Source: Clostridia bacterium
GTDB lineage: Bacteria; Bacillota; Clostridia; HGM11514
NCBI GenBank assembly: GCA_900757255.1
Contig: CAAENE010000082.1
Coordinates: forward strand, 1 to 7,143
Length of the DNA: 7,143 nucleotides
Direction: 5' to 3'
Shown here one piece after another: positions 1-5,723 of this stretch (position 1 is its first letter; each line of letters begins with the position of its first letter). Under the pieces are notes generated by a model, which searched no databases, was not told the DNA's origin, and saw only the letters and a program-made list of their open reading frames with translations. The translations under genes and the position numbers were made by a program.

Positions 1-1387
1 TGAATAAAGAAAAAAGGGCGGCGGCTGTGATGGACATCAGCGGTTTTATGATCCATTTGCTCCATTGTATCTTCACATTTGTGATAATTAACAGGCGGTG
101 GATATTGAGAAAAGCGGTCAAGAGATTGCTGACAATCATAACAAACAGAAATCCTTCCATACCGCGTGCCGGGACCAATAACAAAATAATCAGAATCCGG
201 ACGACAGAATCGGTGATACTGTATTTGAGTGAGCTTACCTGCTGATTGAGACCCTGCAAAATCCCAAGAACGACATTTTCAAGATACATAAAGGGCATGA
301 TTGGAGCCAGAACTTTTATCATAAATCCAATTTCCTCACTATGGTAAATAAGGAGTCCCAGTTCACGCGGAAACATCAGAAAAACCGCGCTGATCAGGAT
401 CGACATGATAAAAGTAATGTGCAGCGCATATCCGATTGTCCGGTGCAGGTTTTTCTTCTGGTTCAGCGCCTTAGCTTCTGATATTTCCGGTACCAGGAGA
501 GTAGACAGAGCGGACAGAAAAGAGGAGGGAAAGAATAAAATCGGCATTGCCATTCCTTTTAACATACCAAATTGCGCAAGAGAAATTTCTTTGGAATGGG
601 TATATTTTGTCAAACAATCAGGAACGAGTACGTTTTCAATCGTGCGAAGGATGGTATTGAGATAGCTGCTGGCGGCGAGCGGAGCTGCAATTGATAATAG
701 CTTTGTGACAACACGATAAGAACGCTTTTGGGGATGCTTTGCGCTTAATATTTTTTTGCGGTCCCGCAGGTAGCCGGTATACATATAAATGCAGGAAACT
801 ATTTCTGATAAGGTGTTGCCGCAGACGACCGCAGCGCAGGCCCAGGTAAGGCCATAGGGCAGGAATTTGCCCAGCAGAACAACAACGATTCCGATTCTGA
901 CGCATTGCTCAATAATCTGAGAGGTTGACGAGCGCGATACATGCCGCCTGGCAATAAAATAGCCGCGCAGGGCATTGCTGACCGCCATAAATGGCAGGGA
1001 AGGGGCAAGAATCTGAAAGGCAGGGACAGCACGCATATCCTTGAGCCAGAACCTGCAAATCAATTCAGAGCCGAAAAACAACGCAGCACCGATGGCCAGC
1101 CCCAGTACAATGCAGAAAAACAAAACCTTCTGTAAAATGCGGATGACCGATTTTTGCGTCCCGCAGGCAATTTCATCGGCAATTACTCTGGTTACTGCAA
1201 TTGTAATGCCGGAGGTTGCAAAGGCGGTAAATAAAATATAAATGGAAAAAATGAGCTGGTATAGGCCCATCCCTTCCGCACCGATTTTATTAGACATATA
1301 GACGCGGAACATAATACCCATAGTGCGCAGCAGCAGGGCGGTAACAGTCATTATCATGGCGTTTTTTAAAAATGTAAATCGTCTCAA
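1..1387 (-). CDS. spoVB: SpoVB-like polysaccharide/lipid flippase, MOP superfamily (3' end cut by window edge)
   Basis: An open minus-strand frame of 462 codons runs from a TTG at 1387 off the left edge with no stop. The product is a multi-pass membrane protein. Its N-terminus (FLKNAMIMTV, then RTMGIMFRVYMSNKIG, GAEGMGLYQL at residues 36-45 and TSGITIAVTRVIA at 58-70) closely resembles the start of stage V sporulation protein B and related Polysacc_synt proteins. Such proteins flip lipid-linked glycan precursors across the cytoplasmic membrane; SpoVB is needed for spore cortex synthesis in Bacillus. Hydrophobic helices alternate with short basic loops through the whole part seen. Family members are about 520 residues, so roughly 60 residues are probably missing. 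TTG is chosen because GGGAG lies 7 nt upstream; the first in-frame ATG (codon 11) has no ribosome binding site and would remove conserved residues. The family call is firm. The sporulation role is inferred, since clostridia often carry several SpoVB-like paralogues with other glycan substrates. Confidence 0.88.
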   Translation of the reverse strand, partial: MRRFTFLKNAMIMTVTALLLRTMGIMFRVYMSNKIGAEGMGLYQLIFSIYILFTAFATSGITIAVTRVIADEIACGTQKSVIRILQKVLFFCIVLGLAIGAALFFGSELICRFWLKDMRAVPAFQILAPSLPFMAVSNALRGYFIARRHVSRSSTSQIIEQCVRIGIVVVLLGKFLPYGLTWACAAVVCGNTLSEIVSCIYMYTGYLRDRKKILSAKHPQKRSYRVVTKLLSIAAPLAASSYLNTILRTIENVLVPDCLTKYTHSKEISLAQFGMLKGMAMPILFFPSSFLSALSTLLVPEISEAKALNQKKNLHRTIGYALHITFIMSILISAVFLMFPRELGLLIYHSEEIGFMIKVLAPIMPFMYLENVVLGILQGLNQQVSSLKYSITDSVVRILIILLLVPARGMEGFLFVMIVSNLLTAFLNIHRLLIITNVKIQWSKWIIKPLMSITAAALFSLF

Positions 1388-1538
1388 GCAAACACTCCCA
1401 ATATTTTTTCTAGCTTATTTTATTTATATTGGACAGCGCCGCCATTCATGCAAGGAAACTCGTCAATTTCACGATTTTATCACAAAGAATTTCAAATAAT
1501 TTTAATAGAAGAAATCGTAACAAAATGTAAGGAAGGTA

Positions 1539-1567
1539 TTTACAAAACCGAAAAAGTATATTACAAT
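1539..1567 (+). promoter_or_regulatory. Sigma-A-type promoter of thrC
   Basis: A -35 box TTTACA (1539-1544) is separated by exactly 17 bp from a -10 box TACAAT (1562-1567). Each differs from consensus at one position. Transcription would start near 1574, giving a leader of about 25 nt before the thrC ATG. Confidence 0.72.
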
Positions 1568-1572
1568 ATACT
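1555..1572. promoter_or_regulatory. 18-bp palindrome over the thrC -10 box, candidate operator
   Basis: AGTATATT and AATATACT form perfect 8-bp arms around a central AC, and the -10 hexamer lies wholly inside. A dimeric repressor bound here would block RNA polymerase. I cannot assign it to a named regulator. Palindromic character in AT-rich promoter DNA can also arise by chance. Confidence 0.4.
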
Positions 1573-1586
1573 GATGTTAAGCATAG

Positions 1587-1593
1587 AAGGAGG
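1587..1593 (+). promoter_or_regulatory. Ribosome binding site of thrC
   Basis: AAGGAGG, a full match to the anti-Shine-Dalgarno sequence, lies 5 nt before the ATG at 1599 and fixes the thrC start. Confidence 0.85.
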
Positions 1594-1598
1594 CTGCT

Positions 1599-3083
1599 AT
1601 GAAATTTAACAGTACCAGGAACAATTTATCCAGCGTTGACGCGGCGTACGCGATCGTAAATGGATTGTCTGAGGACGGCGGGTTATTTGTGCCGCAGTCG
1701 GTTCCGAAAATTACTGCGGACAAGCTGGAGCTTTGGAAAAATGCTTCTTACTGTGAGATAGCATATGAGATATTAAAGGATTATCTGACTGATTTTAGTG
1801 AAAATGAATTAAAATCATGTATAGAAAAAGCATATAAAAGCTTTGATACAGAAGAAGTCGTGCCGCTTCATAAGTTAGATGAGACAACCTCTGTCATGGA
1901 GCTGTGGCATGGCCCGACCTGTGCGTTTAAAGACGTGGCACTCCAGATTCTGCCGCATCTTTTGACGGTATCGGCCAAAAAGACAGGAATTGATAAGACG
2001 ATCGTTATTTTAGTAGCTACCTCCGGAGATACCGGTAAAGCTGCTCTGGTTGGCTTTTCTGACGTTCCGGGTACCAAAATACAGGTCTTTTTCCCAAATA
2101 ATGGAGTCAGCGAAATTCAAAAGCTGCAAATGGTAACACAGGAGGGGGACAATGTCTGCTCCTGTGCCGCAAACGGTAATTTTGACGATGTGCAGTCCAA
2201 TGTAAAACGTATCTTTACAGATGAGAATTTTAACAATACACTGTCAGATAAAGGATATATGCTCTCATCAGCGAATTCTATTAACTGGGGGCGTCTGGTA
2301 CCGCAGATTGTTTATTATGTAAACGCTTACTGTAACCTGCTCAGAAACAATCAAATTAAGGCGGGTGAGGAAATCAATTTTGTTGTGCCGACCGGAAACT
2401 TCGGAAATATTTTAGCCGGTTATTTTGCGAAAGCCGCCGGTGTACCAATCAAAAAGCTGATATGCGCGTCCAACGAAAACAATGTTCTGACCGATTTTAT
2501 CCGGACCGGGGTGTATGATAAAAACAGAAAGTTTTCATTGACGATTTCGCCGTCCATGGATATCCTGATTTCCAGTAATTTAGAACGTCTTTTGTATATT
2601 TTATCCAATCGTAACGACTCTGAAATTGCAGGGTATATGAAAGAGCTTTCTCAAAATGGCAGCTATCAAGTCAGCGATTCGATTCAGAAACAGATTGACG
2701 ATATTTTCTGGGCCGGTTTCTGTGATGATGAACAGACCAAAAAAACAATCAAAGATACATTTGAACAATACCATTATTTGATCGATACCCATACTGCCGT
2801 GGCAAAAGCGGTTTGTGACCAGTATCAGAAAGAAACGGGAGATACGGCAAAAACGGTAATTGCGTCAACGGCAAGCCCCTTTAAGTTTAATGGCAGCGTG
2901 TATCAGGCGTTGTTTGGAAAACCGGATATGATCAGTGAATTTGATTTATTATTCGCATTATCCGATAAAACCGGCGTGCCGGTACCGAAACCATTGGCTG
3001 AACTGAAAGAAAAAGAAATTCGGTTTGAACAGGTCTGTGAAATCAGCCAGATGAAACAGATGGTAGAGGAATTTCTGAAATAA
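1599..3083 (+). CDS. thrC: Threonine synthase, long form
   Basis: This cytosolic pyridoxal-phosphate enzyme converts O-phospho-L-homoserine and water to L-threonine and phosphate, the last step of threonine synthesis. The 494-residue protein has the N-terminal Thr_synth_N region (NSTRNN at 4-9, DGGLFVP at 26-32). The PLP-lysine motif GPTCAFKD has its lysine at residue 111. ATSGDTGKAA (140-149) and PTGNFGN (264-270) are phosphate- and cofactor-contacting loops, and SSANSINWGR (223-232) is a further signature. The length fits the long class found in enterobacteria and many clostridia, not the roughly 350-residue Bacillus type. Start ATG 1599 has a perfect ribosome binding site. It is apparently monocistronic: the upstream gene is divergent and the downstream gene converges. 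The stop codon overlaps the U-tract of the converging gene's terminator, and no plus-strand terminator of its own is visible. All key motifs are intact. Confidence 0.97.
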   Translation: MKFNSTRNNLSSVDAAYAIVNGLSEDGGLFVPQSVPKITADKLELWKNASYCEIAYEILKDYLTDFSENELKSCIEKAYKSFDTEEVVPLHKLDETTSVMELWHGPTCAFKDVALQILPHLLTVSAKKTGIDKTIVILVATSGDTGKAALVGFSDVPGTKIQVFFPNNGVSEIQKLQMVTQEGDNVCSCAANGNFDDVQSNVKRIFTDENFNNTLSDKGYMLSSANSINWGRLVPQIVYYVNAYCNLLRNNQIKAGEEINFVVPTGNFGNILAGYFAKAAGVPIKKLICASNENNVLTDFIRTGVYDKNRKFSLTISPSMDILISSNLERLLYILSNRNDSEIAGYMKELSQNGSYQVSDSIQKQIDDIFWAGFCDDEQTKKTIKDTFEQYHYLIDTHTAVAKAVCDQYQKETGDTAKTVIASTASPFKFNGSVYQALFGKPDMISEFDLLFALSDKTGVPVPKPLAELKEKEIRFEQVCEISQMKQMVEEFLK

Positions 3084-3113
3084 AAAATAGCGCCGCCAGA
3101 TTATGGCAGCGCT
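3082..3113 (-). terminator. Intrinsic terminator of the DUF1540 gene
   Basis: The arms at 3089-3098 and 3104-3113 pair over 10 bp with a 5-nt loop. Read as minus-strand RNA, every position pairs (one G-U at 3094/3108), and the stem is followed by A then six U (3087-3082). Read on the plus strand, the same position is a C-A mismatch and no U-run follows. The structure therefore serves the minus-strand gene ending at 3126, not thrC. Confidence 0.8.
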
Positions 3114-3125
3114 GCAATGAAGTCG

Positions 3126-3290
3126 TTATCCGCGAGGATCGTAAGTGGTACAGTCAACAGTACTTTGCCCGGAGGGTTCAACATTTCCTACATGAATACC
3201 GTCAGCACAGCATTTGTTGCCCGATACATTATATTTACAGCTGTCAACGCTGCAATCGATTCCTCTTAAACAATCTTTATGATTCATCAT
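3126..3290 (-). CDS. Small cysteine-rich DUF1540 protein
   Basis: This 54-residue ORF begins with two consecutive ATG codons (3290 and 3287) and ends at TAA 3128-3126. It has six cysteines, at residues 7, 13, 18, 27, 28 and 47. The core CSVDSCKYN (13-21), then CCADGIHV (27-34), then a late C47 followed by TTY, matches the DUF1540 pattern C-x4-C-x-Y-N ... C-x-A-x-x-I-x-V ... C-x-T-aromatic. The function of this family is not established; the cysteine spacing suggests metal binding or disulfide cross-linking, and such proteins are common in spore-forming Firmicutes. There is no signal peptide or membrane segment. AAGGAG 11 nt upstream favours the first ATG. It forms a single-gene unit with its own terminator, converges with thrC and diverges from the metallophosphoesterase. 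The family assignment is made from motif memory, not a profile search. Confidence 0.85.
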   Translation of the reverse strand: MMNHKDCLRGIDCSVDSCKYNVSGNKCCADGIHVGNVEPSGQSTVDCTTYDPRG

Positions 3291-3301
3291 TTTATCAACA
3301 A

Positions 3302-3307
3302 CTCCTT
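3302..3307 (-). promoter_or_regulatory. Ribosome binding site of the DUF1540 gene
   Basis: On the minus strand AAGGAG (3307-3302) precedes the ATG at 3290 by 11 nt. This is slightly long but usable, and too far for the second ATG. It directly abuts the inverted repeat at 3308-3347. Confidence 0.7.
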
Positions 3308-3347
3308 CCTGTCATATTGTGTGTAAAACGAAGTTAAATATGACAGG
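3308..3347. repeat. 11-bp perfect inverted repeat with 18-bp spacer
   Basis: CCTGTCATATT (3308-3318) and AATATGACAGG (3337-3347) are exact reverse complements. The pair lies between the divergent DUF1540 and metallophosphoesterase genes and touches the DUF1540 ribosome binding site. There is no U-run on either side, so it is not an intrinsic terminator. It could be an operator with two half-sites, an mRNA hairpin, or overlapping promoter elements. Confidence 0.6.
3316..3343 (-). promoter_or_regulatory. Tentative sigma-E-like sporulation promoter of the DUF1540 gene
   Basis: On the minus strand TCATATT (3343-3337) fits the Bacillus sigma-E -35 consensus KMATATT. CACACAAT (3323-3316) fits the -10 consensus CATACAHT at seven of eight positions. 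The spacer is 13 bp, one shorter than usual. A start about 7 nt downstream would fall just before AAGGAG. Both boxes overlap the inverted repeat, so the match may be fortuitous. Confidence 0.3.
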
Positions 3348-3405
3348 TGAAAAATGGTTAAAAAAATGAAAAGAACGCGGCAAAAGCGTCGGAAACGGAG
3401 AATGA

Positions 3406-4092
3406 ATGGCACTTTACGCGATATCGGATCTGCATTTGTCCTTTGGCGTCAATAAACCGATGAACGTTTTTGGAGAAATCTGGGAAAATTACGAAAACAT
3501 CCTGCGGGACAATTGGCAGAAAAAAATCAAACAAAATGATTTGATTGTGATTCCCGGCGATATATCGTGGGCGACCTACGTCAGCGATACGGCGCTGGAT
3601 TTTGACTATATCAACCGCCTGAACGGGCAGAAGATTATTTTAAAGGGAAATCACGATTACTGGTGGACTACCTTGAATAAACTCAAAGTATTTTTGGAAG
3701 AACAGAATTTTTCGACAATTTCCTTTCTTCATAACAATCACTTTGAATATGGCGGTTATGCTATTTGCGGGACGCGCGGCTGGGTTTATCCGAAAAGTGC
3801 GGAGGACGAAAAACTATCCAACCGCGAAATAGAACGTCTGAAGCTTTCTCTTGAAAGTGCAGGGGAACAGAAGAAAATCGTTTTTCTGCATTATCCGCCC
3901 TGCGACGACCGGCTCCGCATTTGGGAGAGGTATAACGAAATTTTTCACCAGTATCATGTTGAGAAGGTATTTTACGGTCATCTTCATGCAAAAGCACAAA
4001 ACTATGCTTTTGAGGGAAAGGTTGACGGTGTTGAATATAAATTGGTCTCCTGTGATTATTTACAGTTTGACCCTTATAAAATTTTAGACTAA
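3406..4092 (+). CDS. Calcineurin-like metallophosphoesterase
   Basis: This 228-residue cytosolic protein has the full set of dinuclear-metal motifs of the calcineurin-like phosphoesterase superfamily: DLH (D8, H10), GDISWA (D52), GNHD (81-84, with N82 and catalytic H83), HYPP (H162) and GHLH (H192, H194). It should hydrolyse a phosphoester or phosphoanhydride using two bound metal ions. The physiological substrate cannot be read from the sequence, and relatives carry vague names such as serine/threonine phosphatase or phosphohydrolase. The metal ligands look complete. ATG 3406 is preceded by GGAG at 3397-3400 with a 5-nt gap and gives the expected N-terminal beta-strand leading to DLH. The ATG at 3402 is in another frame. 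The stop is 35 nt before the trigger factor start on the same strand, so the two are probably co-transcribed. No signal peptide or membrane segment is present. Confidence 0.9.
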   Translation: MALYAISDLHLSFGVNKPMNVFGEIWENYENILRDNWQKKIKQNDLIVIPGDISWATYVSDTALDFDYINRLNGQKIILKGNHDYWWTTLNKLKVFLEEQNFSTISFLHNNHFEYGGYAICGTRGWVYPKSAEDEKLSNREIERLKLSLESAGEQKKIVFLHYPPCDDRLRIWERYNEIFHQYHVEKVFYGHLHAKAQNYAFEGKVDGVEYKLVSCDYLQFDPYKILD

Positions 4093-4114
4093 TCAAATAA
4101 AAAATGAAAATTTT

Positions 4115-4119
4115 GGAGG
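4115..4119 (+). promoter_or_regulatory. Ribosome binding site that sets the tig start
   Basis: GGAGG lies 8 nt before GTG 4128. The in-frame ATG at 4104 has no ribosome binding site, and its codons would read through this one, so GTG 4128 is the start. Confidence 0.85.
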
Positions 4120-4127
4120 TTATTAAC

Positions 4128-5585
4128 GTGAGTGCAAAGGTAGAAAATATCGAGACAAATAAAGTGAAGCTGACCATCGAGGTTACGGCGGAAAAGTTTG
4201 AAGAGGGTATGAAAGCCGCTTATAAAAAGAATGTAAAGAAAATCAATATGCCGGGCTTCAGACGCGGGAAAGCGCCGAGAATGCTGATTGAAAAAACATA
4301 CGGCCCTGATATTTTTTATGAGGACGCAATCAATGAAGTTTTACCGGATTCTTATGAAGCCGCAATCGATGAAACGAAAATCGAACCGGTCAGCCGTCCG
4401 GAAATCAATGTAGATCAGGTGGAAAAGGGGAAACCTTTTATTTACACAGCTACTGTTATCGTAAAACCGGAAGTGGAAATTGATGGTTATAAGGGTATAT
4501 CTGTCAATAAAGTTGAGTATACTGTATCTGATAAAGATGTTGATGCAAAAATGAAGGAAATGCAGGATCAGAACTCCCGTCTGGTATCGGTTGAAGATAA
4601 ACCGGTGAAAAACGGCGATACGGCTATTATTGATTTTGAAGGCTTTTCCGACGGCGAAGCATTTGAAGGCGGCAAGGGAGAAAACTTTAATTTAGTGATT
4701 GGTTCCGGACAATTTATTCCGGGCTTTGAAGACCAGCTTATCGGCAAAAAAGCCGGTGAAGAAACTGAAGTCAATGTGACCTTCCCGGAAGAATACCATG
4801 CAAAGGATCTGGCTGGAAAACCTGCTGTTTTCAAAGTAAAGATCAATGAAGTAAAAGAAAAGGTTCTGCCCGAACTCGATGATGAATTTGCAAAAGACGT
4901 ATCCGAATTTGAAACGCTTGATGAATTAAAAGCTGATACCAAAAAGAAACTGGAAGAAGAAGCGGAACAGAAAACAAAAGCTGAAAAGGAAAACAATGTA
5001 TTAGAGGCTGTCAGCGGATTGCTGAAAGCGGAAATTCCGGATGTGATGTATGAAAATCAGATCGATTCGATGATAAAAGACTTTTCCATGCGCATCCAGG
5101 CACAGGGACTTGACCTGAAAACATATCTCTCTTATATCGGAATGGATGAAGAAACTATGCGCAAATCCTTCCGGGAAGACGCAGAAAAACGGGTGAAAAC
5201 GAACCTGGCAGTTGAAAAAATTATGAAACTTGAAAAGATTGAAGCGACAGACGAGGACGTAGAAAAAGAAATCGAAAAAATGGCTGAAAACTATAAAATG
5301 GAAGCCGATAAAATCAAGGGCATGCTGAATATGGACGATTTAAAAGAAGATCTGGCAATGCGCAAGACAATCGATTTTCTGATTGAAAATGCGAAATTCA
5401 CAAAAGCCGCTTCAAAATCCACTACAAAAAAGACAACGGCCAAAAAAGACAGTGAAACAAAGGAAGAGGAACCCAAAAAAACAACTGCAAAAAAGACAAC
5501 CACTGCAAAGAAAACAACAACTGCCAAAAAAACGGCTTCAAAAAAGACTGAAAAAGCAGAAGACGAGAAGAAAGACGCTGAATAA
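4128..5585 (+). CDS. tig: Trigger factor with extended lysine-rich tail
   Basis: This ribosome-associated chaperone and peptidyl-prolyl cis-trans isomerase shields nascent chains at the exit tunnel. Counting from GTG 4128 the product has 485 residues. The N-terminal ribosome-binding domain carries the signature loop GFRRGKAP at 43-50, the same position as in E. coli. The FKBP-type isomerase domain spans about 162-245 (NGDTAIIDFEG, IPGFEDQLIG, FPEEYHAKDLAGKPAVFKV). The helical substrate-binding domain covers about 250-425. The family is usually about 430 residues. The excess is a tail at 426-485 with 20 lysines and 15 threonines in 60 residues, built of KKTTA/KKTTTA units and ending in an acidic-basic mix. 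The start agrees with trigger factors beginning MSxKVEN. It follows the phosphoesterase gene by 35 nt; a hairpin and then clpP and clpX lie downstream. Identity is secure; the tail's role is unknown. Confidence 0.96.
   Translation: MSAKVENIETNKVKLTIEVTAEKFEEGMKAAYKKNVKKINMPGFRRGKAPRMLIEKTYGPDIFYEDAINEVLPDSYEAAIDETKIEPVSRPEINVDQVEKGKPFIYTATVIVKPEVEIDGYKGISVNKVEYTVSDKDVDAKMKEMQDQNSRLVSVEDKPVKNGDTAIIDFEGFSDGEAFEGGKGENFNLVIGSGQFIPGFEDQLIGKKAGEETEVNVTFPEEYHAKDLAGKPAVFKVKINEVKEKVLPELDDEFAKDVSEFETLDELKADTKKKLEEEAEQKTKAEKENNVLEAVSGLLKAEIPDVMYENQIDSMIKDFSMRIQAQGLDLKTYLSYIGMDEETMRKSFREDAEKRVKTNLAVEKIMKLEKIEATDEDVEKEIEKMAENYKMEADKIKGMLNMDDLKEDLAMRKTIDFLIENAKFTKAASKSTTKKTTAKKDSETKEEEPKKTTAKKTTTAKKTTTAKKTASKKTEKAEDEKKDAE
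5421..5546 (+). repeat. Degenerate Lys-Thr-Ala coding repeat in the tig tail
   Basis: The sequence encodes successive KK-TT(T)-A blocks. The clearest are KKTTA at residues 450-454 and KKTTTA at 455-460 and 461-466, followed by KKTASKK; a further KKTTAKK lies at 434-440. The units are 15-18 nt of adenine-rich DNA with synonymous changes among copies. Such repeats tend to vary in copy number between strains by slippage. Confidence 0.7.
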
Positions 5586-5597
5586 GGTTTAAATTGC

Positions 5598-5612
5598 TGT
5601 CAATGTGTCAAT
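5598..5612 (+). repeat. Tandem TGTCAAT heptamers upstream of clpP
   Basis: Two TGTCAAT copies (5598-5604 and 5606-5612) are separated by one base, just after the tig stop. They recall the RGTCAAA half-sites of the CtsR heat-shock operator, but the 8-nt period is wrong (CtsR boxes repeat at 10 nt) and the last base differs. I treat them as a curiosity, not a CtsR site. Confidence 0.3.
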
Positions 5613-5624
5613 AAACAAAATGAT

Positions 5625-5651
5625 GGATTCAGCCTATTGCGGGCTGAATCC
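5625..5651 (+). other. Hairpin in the tig-clpP spacer, weak terminator or processing site
   Basis: GGATTCAGCC (5625-5634) and GGCTGAATCC (5642-5651) form a perfect 10-bp stem with a 7-nt loop. The downstream sequence is CTATTTCAA, with only three consecutive U, so termination would be inefficient at best. It could lower read-through from tig to clpP, mark an RNase cleavage point, or stabilise the 3' end of the tig transcript. Confidence 0.55.
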
Positions 5652-5710
5652 CTATTTCAAAATAAAGAAATCTGTTGCGCTGATAGGACACATCGGCACA
5701 ACCCGACGGA

Positions 5711-5716
5711 AAGGAG
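5711..5716 (+). promoter_or_regulatory. Ribosome binding site that sets the clpP start
   Basis: AAGGAG lies 7 nt before ATG 5724. An in-frame TTG at 5637 would add 29 residues without family resemblance and sits in the hairpin loop, so it is rejected. Confidence 0.88.
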
Positions 5717-5723
5717 ATTTAAT

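Larger units (their letters stand above)
1388..1598. other. Divergent intergenic region between spoVB-like gene and thrC
   Basis: This AT-rich 211-bp spacer contains the thrC promoter, palindrome and ribosome binding site at its right end and the GGGAG ribosome binding site of the spoVB-like gene at its left end. I see no convincing minus-strand promoter: a TTGACG at 1466-1461 and AT-rich stretches near 1420-1430 are not at a usable distance from each other. The thrC leader is only about 25 nt, so there is no room for a T-box or leader-peptide attenuator. Confidence 0.6.

Noticed and set aside
27..1241. Several short open frames on both strands inside the spoVB-like region.
   Set aside because: One continuous minus-strand frame encoding a recognisable flippase explains the whole stretch; the short frames are its shadows.
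1435..1444. The same 10-mer AGCGCCGCCA occurs here and as the left arm of the terminator at 3089-3098.
   Set aside because: No complementary partner lies nearby at 1435, so it forms no hairpin, and a shared 10-mer of this composition may well be chance.
4057..4096. Possible promoter for tig at the end of the phosphoesterase gene (TTGACC, 17 bp, TAATCA).
   Set aside because: The -10 box matches consensus at too few positions, and the nearby TATAAA has no -35 at the right distance. Co-transcription is simpler.
4104..4127. Upstream in-frame ATG for trigger factor adding eight residues.
   Set aside because: It has no ribosome binding site, and the added codons read through the GGAGG that serves GTG 4128.
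3761..4177. Minus-strand open frame of about 138 codons across the phosphoesterase and tig start.
   Set aside because: It is antisense to a gene with complete catalytic motifs, and its translation shows no recognisable domain.
4568..4996. Long serine/phenylalanine-rich open frame on the minus strand inside tig.
   Set aside because: It is the antisense shadow of a lysine/glutamate-rich coding sequence and has no family resemblance. The same applies to the valine/phenylalanine-rich minus frame at 5291-5527.
5586..5723. Search for CtsR or CIRCE operators before clpP.
   Set aside because: The TGTCAAT pair has the wrong spacing and end base for CtsR, and no TTAGCACTC-N9-GAGTGCTAA element is present.
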